Shown here: in pieces, positions 7,717 to 17,765 of the stretch
Layout of the letters: every line of letters begins with the position of its first letter
Position numbering within the stretch: position 1 is the first letter of the stretch
NCBI RefSeq assembly: GCF_000219215.1
Contig: NC_015726.1
Coordinates: 1,488,001-1,552,000 of the forward strand
From: Cupriavidus necator N-1
Lineage (GTDB): Bacteria; Pseudomonadota; Gammaproteobacteria; Burkholderiales; Burkholderiaceae
DNA length: 64,000 nucleotides
Reading direction: 5' to 3'
The notes under the pieces: generated by a model
Database searches by the model: none
What the model was told of the DNA's origin: nothing
The model's input: the letters and a program-made list of their open reading frames with translations, nothing else
Program-made: the position numbers and the translations under genes

Positions 7717-10700
7717 CTACGCCAGTTGCCGCAACGTATGCTTGATGGTCTGCGCGCGGATCGCCACGTCCGGCATCTTGGCCTCGATGCGCAGCTTGTC
7801 CTGCCCGGCCAGCTTGATATGGCGGTTCTTCTGCACCAGGTCGATGATGCGCATCGCGTCGATCGGCGGGTTGGGCACGAACTGCACGCTGATGGTGGCC
7901 TCGCCCGCGTCGATCTTGCGCACGCCCAGCGGCGCCGCGGCGATGCGCAGCCGGTGGGTCTCGACCAGTGCCTGCGCCTGCGCCGGCAGCCGGCCGAAGC
8001 GGTCGATCAGCTCTTCCTGGATGTCGTCCACGCGCTCGGCGGTCTCGCAGTTGGCCAGCCGCTTGTACAGCGACAGGCGCTCGTGCACGTCGGCGCAGTA
8101 GTCGTTGGGCAACAGCGCCGGCGTGCCCAGGTTGATCTCGGTGGTGGCGGCCAAGGGCGCCATCAGGTCGGGCTCCTTGCCCGCCTTGAGGGCCTTGACC
8201 GCGGCGTTGAGCATGTCGGTGTAGAGCTGGAAGCCGATCTCGTGGATCTCGCCCGACTGCTTGTCGCCCAGCACCTCGCCCGCGCCACGGATTTCCAGGT
8301 CGTGCATGGCCAGGTAGAAGCCGGAGCCCAGTTCTTCCATCTGCTGGATGGCCTCCAGCCGGCGCCCCGCCTGCTTGGTCAGGCCCTCGACGTCATGCAC
8401 CAGCAGGTAGGCATAGGCCTGGTGGTGCGAGCGCCCGACCCGGCCGCGCAGCTGGTGCAGCTGCGCCAGGCCGAACTTGTCTGAGCGGTGGATCAGGATG
8501 GTGTTGGCGGTCGGCACGTCGATGCCGGTCTCGATGATGGTGGTGCACAGCAGGATGTTGTCGCGGCGCGCGACGAAGTCGCGCATCACGCGTTCCAGCT
8601 CGCGCTCGTGCATCTGGCCGTGCGCGACGGCAATGCGCGCCTCTGGCACCAGCTCGGCCAGCCGCGCGCGCTTGTTCTCGATGGTCTCGACCTCGTTGTG
8701 CAGGAAGTAGACCTGGCCGCCGCGCTTGAGCTCGCGCAGGATGGCCTCGCGGATCACGCCGTCTTCCTCGCGCCGCACGAAGGTCTTGATCGCCAGCCGC
8801 TTCTGCGGCGCGGTCGCGATCACCGAGAAGTCGCGCAGGCCTTCCAGCGCCATGCCCAGCGTGCGCGGGATCGGCGTGGCGGTCAGGGTCAGCACGTCGA
8901 CCTCGGCGCGCAGGGTCTTCAACGCCTCCTTCTGGCGCACGCCGAAGCGGTGTTCCTCGTCGATGATGACCAGGCCCAGGCGCTCGAACCTGACCTGGTC
9001 GGACAGGATCTTGTGGGTGCCGATGACGATGTCGACGGTGCCTTCGTTGATCTGCTTGATGGCCGCGTCGATCTCTTTCTTGGTCTTGAAGCGCGACAGC
9101 TCGACGATGCGCACCGGCCATTCGGCAAAGCGGTCGGACAGCGTCTGGAAGTGCTGCTCGGCCAGCAGCGTGGTCGGCGCCAGCATCGCCACCTGCTTGC
9201 CGCCCAGCACCGCGACAAAGGCCGCGCGCAGCGCCACCTCGGTCTTGCCGAAGCCCACGTCGCCGCAGACCAGCCGGTCCATCGGCTTGCCCGAGGTCAT
9301 GTCGGCGATCACCGCGGCAATGGCGGCGGCCTGGTCCGGCGTTTCCTCGAAGCCGAAGCTCTCGGCAAAGGTCTCGTAGTCCTTGGGCGAGAGCGGGAAG
9401 GCAAAGCCCTCGCGCGCGGCGCGGCGCGCGTACAGGTTGAGCAGCTCGGCAGCGGTGTCGCGGATCTGCTGGGCCGCCTTGCGCTTGGCCTTGTCCCACT
9501 GGCCCGAGCCCAGGTGGTGCAGCGGCGCGGTATCGGGATCGGCGCCGGAATAGCGCGAGATCACGTGCAACTGGTGCACCGGCACGTACAGCTTGCTGCC
9601 CTTGTCGTAGTCCAGGTGCAGGAATTCCTCGTCGCCCTGGCCCATGTCCAGCGTGACCAGGCCCTGGTAGCGGCCGATGCCGTGCTCGCTGTGCACCACC
9701 GGGTCGCCGATCTTCAGCTCGGCCAGGTCGCGCACCATCGAGTCAACGGCGGAGGCCTGCTCCTGCTTGCGGCGGCCGGTGCGGCGCGTGGTGCCGGCGT
9801 AGAGCTCGGCCTCGGTGACAAAGGCGATCTGCCACTGCGGCAGCGCAAAGCCGCTCTGCAGCGGCGCCACCGCGATCGAGAAATGCGCTTCGCCGGCCAG
9901 GAACGCGGCAAAGTCGTCCACCGGATGCGGGCGCAGGCCGCTTTCGGCAAAGAGCTGCAGCAGGGTCTCGCGCCGCCCGGCCGAGTCGGCGCACATCAGC
10001 ACGCGGGTCTGCTTGTCGAGCAGCAGCGCTTCCAGGTTGACCAGCGGATCATCGGCGCGGCGGTTCACCGCGACGTCGGGCAGCATGGCCGAGAACGCGG
10101 CCTGGTCCGCATTGGCTTCGGCCTGGAGCACCAGGCGCGCCATCGGCTTGGCGGCAACGAAGAACTGCTCCTCGGACAGGAACAGGTCCGCGGGCGGCAG
10201 CAGCGGGCGCTCGCGGTCGTGGCGCATGAAGTTGTAGCGCTGCGTGGTATCGGCCCAGAAGCGGCGGATGGCCTCGTCGACATTGCCGGCGAAAGCCAAC
10301 TGGGTATCGGCGGGCAGGTAGTCGAACACGGTTGCGCTGTGCTCGAAGAACAGCGGCAGGTAGTACTCGATGCCGGCCGATGGCACGCCGTTGCCGATGT
10401 CCTTGTAGATCGGCGACTTGGTCGGGTCGCCCTCGAACACCTCGCGCCAGCGGCCGCGGAAGGCGGTGCGCGCGGCTTCGTCTAGGGGGAACTCGCGCCC
10501 GGGCAGCAACCGCACCTCCTTGACCGGGTACAGGCTGCGCTGGGTATCGGGGTCGAAGGCGCGGATGGTTTCGATCTCGTCGCCGAACAGGTCGATCCGG
10601 TACGGCAGCGCCGAGCCCATCGGGTACAGGTCGATCAGGCCGCCGCGCACGCTGTATTCGCCGGGACGCATCACCGCGCTGACGTGCTCGTAGCCGGCCA

Positions 10701-11166
10701 GCGTGAACTGGGCCTTGAGCGCGTTCTCGTCCAGGCGCTCGCCCTGCTTGAAGAAGAAGGTGTAGGCCGCCAGGAAAGCCGGTGGCGCCAGCCGGTACAG
10801 CGCGGTGGTGGCCGGCACCAGCATCACGTCGCATTGCCCGGTCTGGATATCGTGCAGCGTGGCCAGGCGCTCGGACACCAGATCCTGGTGCGGCGAGAAG
10901 CTGTCGTAGGGGAGGGTTTCCCAGTCGGGCAGCAGGCGCACGCGCAGCTCGGGCGCGAACCAGGGGATTTCCTCGGCCAGGCGCTGGGCATCGACCGCGT
11001 GGGAGCACACCACGGCCAGCATCGGCGCGCGCTCGCGGTGCTGCCGAGCGTACGCGGCCACAGCCAGCGCATCGGCCGAGCCGCGCAGGCCGGCCACGCT
11101 GTGGCGCAGCCCCGGCTTGACCAGCGGCAGGTTGAGAAAGGGGAAGGCGGGCTTGGCGTCAGGCAT
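7717..11166 (-). CDS. mfd: Transcription-repair coupling factor Mfd
   Basis: ATP-dependent translocase that removes stalled RNA polymerase from DNA lesions and recruits UvrA. It has 1149 residues, the standard length. From N to C it shows a UvrB-homology region ([16 protein letters not shown] near residue 75), the RNA-polymerase-interaction domain ([14 protein letters not shown]), the helicase motor with Walker [15 protein letters not shown] and the DEEH box DEEHRFGV, motif VI (QLRGRVGRS) and the C-terminal TRCF domain. The start at 11166 ([10 protein letters not shown]) is chosen over an upstream ATG giving a 14-residue extension. It is divergent from ispD. Confidence 0.96.
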   Translation of the reverse strand: MPDAKPAFPFLNLPLVKPGLRHSVAGLRGSADALAVAAYARQHRERAPMLAVVCSHAVDAQRLAEEIPWFAPELRVRLLPDWETLPYDSFSPHQDLVSERLATLHDIQTGQCDVMLVPATTALYRLAPPAFLAAYTFFFKQGERLDENALKAQFTLAGYEHVSAVMRPGEYSVRGGLIDLYPMGSALPYRIDLFGDEIETIRAFDPDTQRSLYPVKEVRLLPGREFPLDEAARTAFRGRWREVFEGDPTKSPIYKDIGNGVPSAGIEYYLPLFFEHSATVFDYLPADTQLAFAGNVDEAIRRFWADTTQRYNFMRHDRERPLLPPADLFLSEEQFFVAAKPMARLVLQAEANADQAAFSAMLPDVAVNRRADDPLVNLEALLLDKQTRVLMCADSAGRRETLLQLFAESGLRPHPVDDFAAFLAGEAHFSIAVAPLQSGFALPQWQIAFVTEAELYAGTTRRTGRRKQEQASAVDSMVRDLAELKIGDPVVHSEHGIGRYQGLVTLDMGQGDEEFLHLDYDKGSKLYVPVHQLHVISRYSGADPDTAPLHHLGSGQWDKAKRKAAQQIRDTAAELLNLYARRAAREGFAFPLSPKDYETFAESFGFEETPDQAAAIAAVIADMTSGKPMDRLVCGDVGFGKTEVALRAAFVAVLGGKQVAMLAPTTLLAEQHFQTLSDRFAEWPVRIVELSRFKTKKEIDAAIKQINEGTVDIVIGTHKILSDQVRFERLGLVIIDEEHRFGVRQKEALKTLRAEVDVLTLTATPIPRTLGMALEGLRDFSVIATAPQKRLAIKTFVRREEDGVIREAILRELKRGGQVYFLHNEVETIENKRARLAELVPEARIAVAHGQMHERELERVMRDFVARRDNILLCTTIIETGIDVPTANTILIHRSDKFGLAQLHQLRGRVGRSHHQAYAYLLVHDVEGLTKQAGRRLEAIQQMEELGSGFYLAMHDLEIRGAGEVLGDKQSGEIHEIGFQLYTDMLNAAVKALKAGKEPDLMAPLAATTEINLGTPALLPNDYCADVHERLSLYKRLANCETAERVDDIQEELIDRFGRLPAQAQALVETHRLRIAAAPLGVRKIDAGEATISVQFVPNPPIDAMRIIDLVQKNRHIKLAGQDKLRIEAKMPDVAIRAQTIKHTLRQLA

Positions 11167-11299
11167 GTCGGCAGCGGGGCGTTCAAAACGACGATACCCC
11201 GCCGGCATTGCGGGCGGGGGTCGGAGCAGGGGACCTCAACGGCCCGTGCCGGGCACGCGTCAATGCGGAATGGCGCGGCATGGCGACGGGCAAGGGCCG

Positions 11300-11310
11300 T
11301 ATTATAGAAT
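11300..11310 (+). promoter_or_regulatory. Possible -10 region for ispD-ispF
   Basis: TATTATAGAAT lies 71 bases upstream of the ispD start in the divergent mfd/ispD spacer and contains two overlapping -10-like hexamers. No convincing -35 was found. Confidence 0.35.
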
Positions 11311-11380
11311 GCGCACCGGTTGTCCCGCTGGCCATGCTGGCCGGCAGGCGCCCGCGCCTCTTTCACTCCACCCCGATCCT

Positions 11381-12121
11381 GTGTCCGCTCGCCGCTTTGC
11401 CCTGATTCCCTGTGCCGGTTCCGGCAGCCGCGCCGGCGGCGCCGTGCCCAAGCAATACCAGACCGTGGCCGGCCGGCCGATGATCTGGTACGCGCTGGCG
11501 GCGTTCTCCGCGTGCGACGCCATCAACGCCACCGCGCTGGTGCTGGCGCCCGACGACATGCCGCTGGAATCGCGCTTCGGCGCGGCGGCGTTTGCCGGGC
11601 TGCGCTTCGATACCGCCTTTGTCGGCGGCGATACCCGCCATGCGTCGGTGCTGGCCGGGCTGCACCACCTGGCGCAGCTGGGCGCGACCGAGAGCGACTG
11701 GGTGCTGGTGCACGATGCCGCGCGCCCGGGCCTGACCCCGGCGATGATCCACGCACTGGTGCGCGCGGTGGAAAGCGACGGCGACGACGACCCTGACGCC
11801 GCCATCGGCGGCATCCTGGCTGTGCCGGTGCCCGACACGCTCAAGCGTGCCCAGGAAGACGCCCGCATCGGCGCCACGGTGCCGCGCGAGGGCCTGTGGC
11901 AGGCGCAGACGCCGCAGATGTTCCGCCTGGGCGTGCTGCGCCAGGCGCTGCAGGACGCCATGGCGGCCGGCGCGGTGGTCACCGACGAGGCCAGCGCGAT
12001 CGAGCGCCTGGGGCTGCATCCGCGTCTGGTCAACGGCTCGCTGCGCAATTTCAAGGTGACCTACCCGGAGGACTTCGCACTGGCCGAAGTGCTGCTGGGC
12101 AACGACGGCAAAGGAGACTGA
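11381..12121 (+). CDS. ispD: 2-C-methyl-D-erythritol 4-phosphate cytidylyltransferase IspD
   Basis: Transfers CMP from CTP to MEP, the third step of the MEP isoprenoid pathway. The nucleotide-binding signature [17 protein letters not shown] is at residues 10-26, and the family motif [10 protein letters not shown] is at about 108. With the GTG start at 11381 the protein has 246 residues, a little over the E. coli length. No ATG fits: the nearest in-frame one is far upstream in non-conserved sequence. It is followed after 4 bases by ispF, a common pairing in proteobacteria. Confidence 0.92.
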   Translation: MSARRFALIPCAGSGSRAGGAVPKQYQTVAGRPMIWYALAAFSACDAINATALVLAPDDMPLESRFGAAAFAGLRFDTAFVGGDTRHASVLAGLHHLAQLGATESDWVLVHDAARPGLTPAMIHALVRAVESDGDDDPDAAIGGILAVPVPDTLKRAQEDARIGATVPREGLWQAQTPQMFRLGVLRQALQDAMAAGAVVTDEASAIERLGLHPRLVNGSLRNFKVTYPEDFALAEVLLGNDGKGD

Positions 12122-12125
12122 CCGC

Positions 12126-12635
12126 ATGATGCCTTTCGATATCCGGGTGGGACAGGGCTATGACGTCCACGCGTTGGTGCCTGGCCGCAAGCTGATCCTG
12201 GGCGGGGTCGAGATCCCGCATGACCGCGGCCTGCTGGGCCATTCCGATGCGGATGCGCTGCTGCACGCGGTCACCGACGCGCTCTTCGGCGCGGCCGCGC
12301 TGGGCGATATCGGCCGCCATTTCCCCGACACCGACGCGCAGTTTGCCGGCGCCGACAGCCGCGCGCTGCTGCGCGAGGCCGCGCGCCGCGTGCGCGCGGC
12401 GGGCTATGAAATCGGCAATGTGGATGCCACCGTGATCGCGCAGGCGCCCAAGCTGGCCCCGCATATCGGGGCGATGGTGGCGAACCTGGCGGAAGACCTG
12501 GGGGTGGCGCGCGGTCGCTGCAACGTCAAGGCCAAGACCAACGAGAAGCTGGGCTTCGAAGGGCGCCAGGAGGGCATCGTGGCGCAGGCCGCGGTGCTGC
12601 TCTGGCGCGCCTCGGTGGGCGACGTGCAGGACTGA
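12126..12635 (+). CDS. ispF: 2-C-methyl-D-erythritol 2,4-cyclodiphosphate synthase IspF
   Basis: Cyclises CDP-ME 2-phosphate to MEcPP, releasing CMP, in the MEP pathway. It has 169 residues. Zinc ligands are in GYDVHAL (Asp and His) and in [17 protein letters not shown]; the [10 protein letters not shown] and KTNEKLGF motifs are intact. Two ATGs are in tandem at 12126 and 12129, and either may be used. An AAAGGAG ribosome site overlaps the end of ispD, so the two are probably translated together. Its TGA stop abuts the stop of the convergent acetyltransferase gene (TGATCA). Confidence 0.95.
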   Translation: MMPFDIRVGQGYDVHALVPGRKLILGGVEIPHDRGLLGHSDADALLHAVTDALFGAAALGDIGRHFPDTDAQFAGADSRALLREAARRVRAAGYEIGNVDATVIAQAPKLAPHIGAMVANLAEDLGVARGRCNVKAKTNEKLGFEGRQEGIVAQAAVLLWRASVGDVQD

Positions 12636-13208
12636 TCAGGGCCGCGCGGCGTCTGGTGCCGCGTTTTCCGGCGGGATGGCGTAGGTGTAGTCGATCAGGC
12701 GGGCCATTGCGCCCGCGCGCGCACCGGCTTCGGTGCGCTTGGTGAAGCCCATCTGCTGGCACAGCCGGTTGGCCGATGCCATTTCCGGCATGGTGCGCAC
12801 CACCAGCGTGGACGCGCCGATATCGCGCGCGCGCTGGATGCAGATCTGCATCAGCGTGCGGCCCAGGCCCAGGCCGCGCGCCTGCGGGCTCACCGACAGC
12901 AGCCGCGCTTCCGGCTGGGTCAGGGTGATGGTGCTGCCGTCCAGTGCCGGCAGCGTGGCGCCCGGATGGCAGAACAGCACGGCGCCCATGATGCCGTGAT
13001 CGGTCTCCGCCACCCACCATTCCATATCCGGATGGCTGGTCGCCAGCACCGCCTGCATGCCGCGCTGGAACGAGGCGCGGCAGTCTTCCATGATGGCTAG
13101 CTCATATTGCCCGTAGGCTTGTTGCGTGACGGCGGCGATGTCGCCCCAGTCATGCACCGCCGCGAGGCGGTAGTGGAAGCGGGGGGAAGTCGGCGAAGGC
13201 AGGGTCAT
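12636..13208 (-). CDS. GNAT family N-acetyltransferase
   Basis: A 190-residue acetyltransferase of unknown substrate. The acetyl-CoA-binding motif A is SPQARGLGLGRTLMQ at about residue 105-119, followed by IQRARDIGASTLVV. The gene ends exactly where ispF ends on the other strand and has its own -10-like TACAAT (13243-13238), 30 bases upstream of the start. Nothing in the context points to a substrate. Confidence 0.85.
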   Translation of the reverse strand: MTLPSPTSPRFHYRLAAVHDWGDIAAVTQQAYGQYELAIMEDCRASFQRGMQAVLATSHPDMEWWVAETDHGIMGAVLFCHPGATLPALDGSTITLTQPEARLLSVSPQARGLGLGRTLMQICIQRARDIGASTLVVRTMPEMASANRLCQQMGFTKRTEAGARAGAMARLIDYTYAIPPENAAPDAARP

Positions 13209-13237
13209 GGCAGGCTGTAAGTGCGTGTCCTGCCTGG

Positions 13238-13243
13238 ATTGTA
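13238..13243 (-). promoter_or_regulatory. Possible -10 hexamer for the GNAT gene
   Basis: TACAAT on the minus strand, preceded by CC, 30 bases before the ATG. The same hexamer recurs upstream of several minus-strand genes in this window (hpnD, serB, the LuxR gene). Confidence 0.35.
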
Positions 13244-13296
13244 GGCCGATCGCCGCACGTGTGCAGCCTCGGCGCGGAGCGGTTGCAGGATGGGAA

Positions 13297-13360
13297 CAGC
13301 CGGCAATTCCTGATGGGAAGCTGCCGGCTGCTGTGCTACGGCGCCCGTGGCAGGGCGCCG
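13297..13360 (-). terminator. Two consecutive hairpins after ahpD
   Basis: On the minus strand the ahpD end is followed by an 8-bp perfect stem (CGGCGCCC / GGGCGCCG, 13339-13360) and a 9-bp perfect stem (CAGCCGGCA / TGCCGGCTG, 13297-13330). Neither has a U-tract, so termination strength is uncertain. Confidence 0.45.
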
Positions 13361-13391
13361 CGGAGGGCGCGGGGGCGCGCTTTGGCGGGGC

Positions 13392-13913
13392 TTATTGCGC
13401 GGCGATCACGTTGGCGGCGGCCACGATCACGGCGGCGATGCGGCCGACATCGCGCAGTTGCTGCGCGGTCATGCCCTGTTCATTCTTCAGCAACTGGTAG
13501 TGCGACTTCACGCAGAAGTGGCACTTGCCCACGATTGAGGCGGCCAGCGCGTACATTTCGAAACGGCGCTTGTCCACGCCGCCATGGGTGGCATAGGCGT
13601 TCATGCGCAGGCCGGCCGGCTGGGTGGCCAGGTCCGGATCGTCGGCCATCTCGACGTACGGGTACCAGGTGTTGTTCATGCCCATCAGCGCCGCTGCGGT
13701 CAGCGCGGCGTTGATTTCCTCGGGCGACAGCACGCCGGCGTTGCGGATGGCATCCACCAGCACCTTGCTCTGCGCCGCGAATGCCGCCGCCAGCGCCACG
13801 CCCACCGCATCGTTGCCTTCCAGCGAAGAGCGCGCGATAGTGCCGTCCACGTTCAGGCGGATGTCCTTGGCGTAATCGGGGATGAGATTTTTAATCGTGC
13901 TGAGGAATTCCAT
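13392..13913 (-). CDS. ahpD: Alkylhydroperoxidase AhpD (carboxymuconolactone decarboxylase fold)
   Basis: Thiol-disulfide protein that in Mycobacterium tuberculosis re-reduces AhpC with dihydrolipoamide. It has 173 residues. The catalytic signature E-x11-C-x2-C-x3-H is complete: E119, C131, C134 and H138 (KCHFCVKSH). It follows ahpC and is preceded by an AGGAG site. A hairpin with a U-tract lies between the two genes, so ahpD is probably made at a lower level by read-through. No AhpF flavoprotein reductase gene is nearby, which suggests AhpD fills that role. Confidence 0.93.
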   Translation of the reverse strand: MEFLSTIKNLIPDYAKDIRLNVDGTIARSSLEGNDAVGVALAAAFAAQSKVLVDAIRNAGVLSPEEINAALTAAALMGMNNTWYPYVEMADDPDLATQPAGLRMNAYATHGGVDKRRFEMYALAASIVGKCHFCVKSHYQLLKNEQGMTAQQLRDVGRIAAVIVAAANVIAAQ

Positions 13914-13940
13914 TTATTTCTCCTATCGATCGGGGCTCAA

Positions 13941-13962
13941 AAAACCCGCGCAAGCGGGTTTT
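13941..13962 (-). terminator. Intercistronic terminator/attenuator between ahpC and ahpD
   Basis: Perfect 9-bp stem (AAAACCCGC / GCGGGTTTT) with a GCAA tetraloop and a following U-run on the minus strand. It lies 58 bases after the ahpC stop and 28 bases before the ahpD start. Confidence 0.8.
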
Positions 13963-14019
13963 AATGCGGAGGGCGGGGCCCTCCGCGGATCGCCACGGCG
14001 TCTGGCGAAGAACTGCAAA

Positions 14020-14568
14020 TTACAGCGTGGCGCCACCAACGGCACGGTTGCACGGGCACAGCTCGTCCGTTTGCAGACCGTCCAGGATGCGCAGGACTTC
14101 TTCCGGGTTGCGGCCCACGTTCAGGTTGTTCACCGACACGTGCTGGATCACGTTGTCCGGGTCGACGATGAAGGTCGCGCGCAGCGCAACGCCGGCAGCG
14201 TGGTCACGCACGCCCAGCTGGTCGATCAGCGAACCGGTCACGTCGGCGAATTGCCACTGGTTCAGCTTGTTCAGGTCCTTGTGTTCGCGGCGCCATGCCA
14301 GCTTGACGAATTCGTTGTCGGTCGAGCCGCCCAGCACGATCGCGTCGCGGTCGGCGAAGTCGCCGTTCAGCTTGGCGAAGGCAACGATTTCGGTCGGGCA
14401 GACGAAGGTGAAGTCCTTCGGGTAGAAGTAGATGATCTTCCACTTGCCTTCGAACGACTTTTCGGTGATGTCTTCGAAAGCCGACTGGCCGTTCTCTTCG
14501 TGATTGTTGAAACCCGGCTTGACACCGACGACGTGGAAGGCTTCGAGCTTGTCACCAACGGTCTTCAT
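14020..14568 (-). CDS. ahpC: Alkyl hydroperoxide reductase AhpC (2-Cys peroxiredoxin)
   Basis: Reduces H2O2 and organic peroxides. It has 182 residues. The peroxidatic cysteine is C57 in the FTFVCPTE motif. The resolving cysteine is C171 or C173 in the C-terminal ELCPCN segment. The extra cysteine there recalls the three-cysteine AhpC of mycobacteria that works with AhpD. It is the first gene of the ahpC-ahpD unit and has a good ribosome site (AGGAGA). I looked for an OxyR site upstream and saw only a poor match. Confidence 0.95.
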   Translation of the reverse strand: MKTVGDKLEAFHVVGVKPGFNNHEENGQSAFEDITEKSFEGKWKIIYFYPKDFTFVCPTEIVAFAKLNGDFADRDAIVLGGSTDNEFVKLAWRREHKDLNKLNQWQFADVTGSLIDQLGVRDHAAGVALRATFIVDPDNVIQHVSVNNLNVGRNPEEVLRILDGLQTDELCPCNRAVGGATL

Positions 14569-14865
14569 AGACTATCTCCTGATACGGTTGCAATGAGAGC
14601 GGTGCTGCCGCCGCGCGGCTGGCGTGGGCCGGCTGCGTGGCTTACCGCGACAAAACGTGATTATGCGTCATCACCAGATGCCGGGCTAATTGATATTCTC
14701 AAAGAGCCCGATAGGCAAGGCATGTGACGCCTGGAGCGAATCCCGGCATGGGCAGCCGCGCGGCATCAGCCTGGCGGCTTCGATGCGGAAGGGCAAGTAT
14801 GCCATGCGCGATGGGCCCGCTCATGGCAAGTTGGTGACGATTGCGGCGAGTTCAACCCGCCATGT

Positions 14866-16167
14866 TCAGGCCGGATGCATGACCGGCTCCGCGCGGCGCG
14901 CCCGGAAGATCACCAGCGTGGCGACCAGTCCGCACAGCGCGGCGAACATCAGCCACAGTCCCGGCGCCGCCTTGTTGCCGGTGGCGTGGATCAGCCAGGT
15001 CGAGATTGCCGGCGTGAAGCCGCCGAACAGCGCCGTGGCCAGGCTGTAGGCCAGCGAGAAGCCGGTGGTGCGCACCGCGGGCGGCATGATCTCGGTCAGC
15101 GCCACCACCATCGCGCCGTTATAGCTGCCATACAGGAACGACAGCCACAGTTCCACCATCAGCAGCCGCGAGAACGACGGCTCGGCCACCAGCCACGACA
15201 CGGCAGGGTACGCGGTCAGCAGCGTCGCCACGGTGAAGAACAGCAGCAGCGGCTTGCGCCCGATGCGGTCCGACAGCGCGCCCATCAGCGGCAGCCAGAT
15301 AAAGTTGGACAGGCCCACGCACATGGTGACGATCAGGTTGTCGGTGTCGTCCAGCTTCAGCACGGTCTTGCCGAAGGTCGGCGTGTATGCGGTGATCATG
15401 TAGAACGACACCGTGGTCATCACCACCATCATGCAGCCGGCCAGGATGATGCGCCAGTTGTCCAGCATCGAGCGGTAGATCTCGTCGATGGCGGGGCGGT
15501 GCTTGCGCGCCTTGAAGGCTTCGGTCTCTTCCAGCGAACGGCGGATCAGGAACAGGAACGGCACAATCAGGCAGCCCACCAGGAAGGGAATGCGCCAGCC
15601 CCATTCATCCATCTGCGCCGGCGCCAGCATGGCGTGCAGGATCACGCCCAGCAGGCCGGCGAAGATCACCGCCACCTGCTGGCTGCCCGATTGCCACGCG
15701 ACGTAGAAGCCTTTGCGGCCAGGCCTGGCGATTTCCGACAGGTAGACCGAGACGCCGCCCAGCTCCACGCCCGCGGAGAAGCCCTGCAGCAGCCGCCCGG
15801 CCAGCACCAGCAGCGGCGCGGCCACGCCAATGGTGGCGTAGCCCGGCACGCAGGCAATCAGCAGCGTGCCCATGGCCATCAGCGCCAGCGTCATGATCAG
15901 GCCCTTGCGGCGGCCATGGCGGTCGATGTAGGCGCCCAGCACGATCGCGCCCAGCGGCCGCATCAGGAAGCCCGCGCCAAAGGTGGCAAGGGATAGCATC
16001 AGCGAGGCGAACTCGTTGCCGCTGGGGAAGAAGGTCCTGGCGATGGCGGCCGCGTAGAAGCCGTACACCATGAAGTCATACATTTCCAGGAAGTTGCCGC
16101 TGACGACGCGGAACACGGTGCGGAACCCGTGCTGCGCGCCGGGGGTGGCTGCGGAGGTATCTGACAT
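14866..16167 (-). CDS. MFS transporter, metabolite:H+ symporter (MHS, citrate-like) family
   Basis: A 433-residue inner-membrane protein with 12 predicted helices. It begins with the MHS-type segment [24 protein letters not shown], followed by the MFS loop motif [10 protein letters not shown] between helices 2 and 3 and a second one ([10 protein letters not shown]) in the C-terminal half. These features resemble citrate/tricarballylate proton symporters (CitA type). The likely substrate is a carboxylate, but this is family inference. The upstream spacer contains six phased heptamers (16302-16362) next to the two-component system, suggesting direct control by that regulator. Confidence 0.85.
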   Translation of the reverse strand: MSDTSAATPGAQHGFRTVFRVVSGNFLEMYDFMVYGFYAAAIARTFFPSGNEFASLMLSLATFGAGFLMRPLGAIVLGAYIDRHGRRKGLIMTLALMAMGTLLIACVPGYATIGVAAPLLVLAGRLLQGFSAGVELGGVSVYLSEIARPGRKGFYVAWQSGSQQVAVIFAGLLGVILHAMLAPAQMDEWGWRIPFLVGCLIVPFLFLIRRSLEETEAFKARKHRPAIDEIYRSMLDNWRIILAGCMMVVMTTVSFYMITAYTPTFGKTVLKLDDTDNLIVTMCVGLSNFIWLPLMGALSDRIGRKPLLLFFTVATLLTAYPAVSWLVAEPSFSRLLMVELWLSFLYGSYNGAMVVALTEIMPPAVRTTGFSLAYSLATALFGGFTPAISTWLIHATGNKAAPGLWLMFAALCGLVATLVIFRARRAEPVMHPA

Positions 16168-16301
16168 GGCTGTCTCTCAGGCACCGCCGGTGGCCCCGGC
16201 GGCATGATGGTTCGGAGAAGTCAGCCAGGCGTGCGCGGGTCACGCCGTGTGGGAAGGATTTCGCCGCGGGCCTGATGACGGGCGCCAGTGTGCGCCGCGA
16301 C

Positions 16302-16362
16302 CCTGTCATTGCCCTGACGAAAGCCTTTCAGAAGCCTATCAAAGGCTGTCGAAAACCTGTCA
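16302..16362 (+). promoter_or_regulatory. Array of six 11-bp-phased heptamers (OmpR/PhoB-type binding site candidate)
   Basis: Heptamers start at 16302 (CCTGTCA), 16313 (CCTGACG), 16324 (CCTTTCA), 16335 (CCTATCA), 16345 (GCTGTCG) and 16356 (CCTGTCA): steps of 11, 11, 11, 10 and 11 bases. A 7-base unit plus a 4-base spacer is the architecture of Pho boxes (CTGTCAT repeats) and other OmpR-family sites. The array lies 135-195 bases upstream of the MFS start and 30 bases past the histidine kinase stop. Confidence 0.6.
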
Positions 16363-16391
16363 ATGCACCGGGGATGGCGCTCAGGTGACGC

Positions 16392-17741
16392 TCAGGCGCG
16401 CCGGAAGCAGGCGCTGACCACCAGGCCGGTAGCCGGGCCGGCGCGGTTGGCCAGCAGCAGCCGGCCGCCATTGCGCTGCATGATGCGGTTGACGATGGAC
16501 ATGCCCAGCCCGGCGCCCTTGGCCTCGCTGCGCGCGGCGTCGAGCCGGTAGAAGGGCCGCGTCAGCAGCGACAACTGGCCGTCGGGCACGCCGTTGCCGT
16601 GGTCGGCCACGGTCAGCACGGCCTCCTTGTCGTCCACGCGCGTGGTGATCTCTACCACGGCCATGCCGCTTTGCTCGTCCTTGGCATAGCGGCGCGCGTT
16701 CTCGACCAGGTTGTCCAGAATGCGCTGCACTTCCATGCGGTTGGCCACGGCCATCACCGGCTCATTGGCGCGCACGTGCACGCGCACGTCGTCATGCGCG
16801 GCGTAGACGCCCACGGCATCGTGCACCAGCGCCGACAGGTCCACCGGCTCGACGGTCTCCAGCGGCGGCCGCGCGTAGTTGAGAAACTGGCCGATGATCG
16901 CGTCCATCTGCTCGATGTCGGCGATCATAGCGTCGCGCGTGACAGTGTCCATCGGCGACATCTCGGTTTCCAGGCGCAGCCGCGTTAGCGGCGTGCGCAG
17001 GTCATGCGAGATGCCGGCCAGCATCACCACGCGGTCGTCGTCGAGCTGGCGCAGGTCGCGCACCATCTGGTTGAAGCTGTGGTTGGCCAGCGCCACTTCG
17101 CTGGCACCATGCTCGGGCAGCGGCGGCGGGTCGCCGCCGGCGCCGATGGCGCGCGCGGCGTTGGCCAGCCGCTTGAGCGGGTAGTTGACGCGCGCGGTGA
17201 TAAAGGCCGCGCCGATGATCGACAGCAGCAGCGCGGCAATACTCCACCACAGCCACTGGATGCCGGGCACGCGCTCGAAGCGCTCGGGGCTGATCGCCAC
17301 CCAGTAGTCGTCGCCCTCGATCTCGAAACTGACCCACACGCCAGGAATGTCGTTGACGGTGGTGGCCAGCACCGTGTCCTCGCCCAGGCGGCTGCGGATC
17401 TCCTGCTGCACCAGGGTGGTCAGGAACGGGTTGGCGGTGGGCGCGGCGAAGTCGTCGTCCTTCTCGCGCGGATAGACCTTGATGCCTTCGTTCTGCACCA
17501 GGTCGAGCAGCAGGAAGCGCCGCCGCGCGGGGTCGGAATAGAGCAGCGCTGCGCGCGTGAGCTTGACCACGCTCACCACCTGCATGGCGATCTGCTGCGC
17601 GCGCGGGGCGCGTTCGAACAGCCGGTAGCTCTGGAACCAGATGCCCAGCGAAATCGCCAGCAGCAGGGCGATAAGCATGAAGGTCCGCCAGAACAGCGAA
17701 CCAAAGAACCGCGTTGCGGTTCTACCGATAACGGTCGCCAC
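16392..17741 (-). CDS. EnvZ-like sensor histidine kinase
   Basis: A 449-residue membrane sensor kinase that partners the OmpR-like regulator just upstream. TM1 is at about residues 17-37 (FWRTFMLIALLLAISLGIWF). A periplasmic sensor region follows to about 165, then TM2 (WLWWSIAALLLSIIGAAFI) and a HAMP segment. The phosphoacceptor is H246 in GISHDLRTPLTRLRLE. The N box (ILDNLVENARRYA), G1 box (VADHGNGVPDG) and G2 box (KGAGLGMSIVNRI) are all present, so the kinase should be active. The 24-base gap to the regulator indicates one operon. The signal is unknown. Confidence 0.9.
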   Translation of the reverse strand: MATVIGRTATRFFGSLFWRTFMLIALLLAISLGIWFQSYRLFERAPRAQQIAMQVVSVVKLTRAALLYSDPARRRFLLLDLVQNEGIKVYPREKDDDFAAPTANPFLTTLVQQEIRSRLGEDTVLATTVNDIPGVWVSFEIEGDDYWVAISPERFERVPGIQWLWWSIAALLLSIIGAAFITARVNYPLKRLANAARAIGAGGDPPPLPEHGASEVALANHSFNQMVRDLRQLDDDRVVMLAGISHDLRTPLTRLRLETEMSPMDTVTRDAMIADIEQMDAIIGQFLNYARPPLETVEPVDLSALVHDAVGVYAAHDDVRVHVRANEPVMAVANRMEVQRILDNLVENARRYAKDEQSGMAVVEITTRVDDKEAVLTVADHGNGVPDGQLSLLTRPFYRLDAARSEAKGAGLGMSIVNRIMQRNGGRLLLANRAGPATGLVVSACFRRA

Positions 17742-17765
17742 GATGGGAACAGCGGCCGCGATCGG

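Noticed and set aside
14577..14720. OxyR binding site upstream of ahpC
   Set aside because: A few ATAG/CTAT-like tetramers occur, but not with the 7-base spacing of the consensus; too weak to call.
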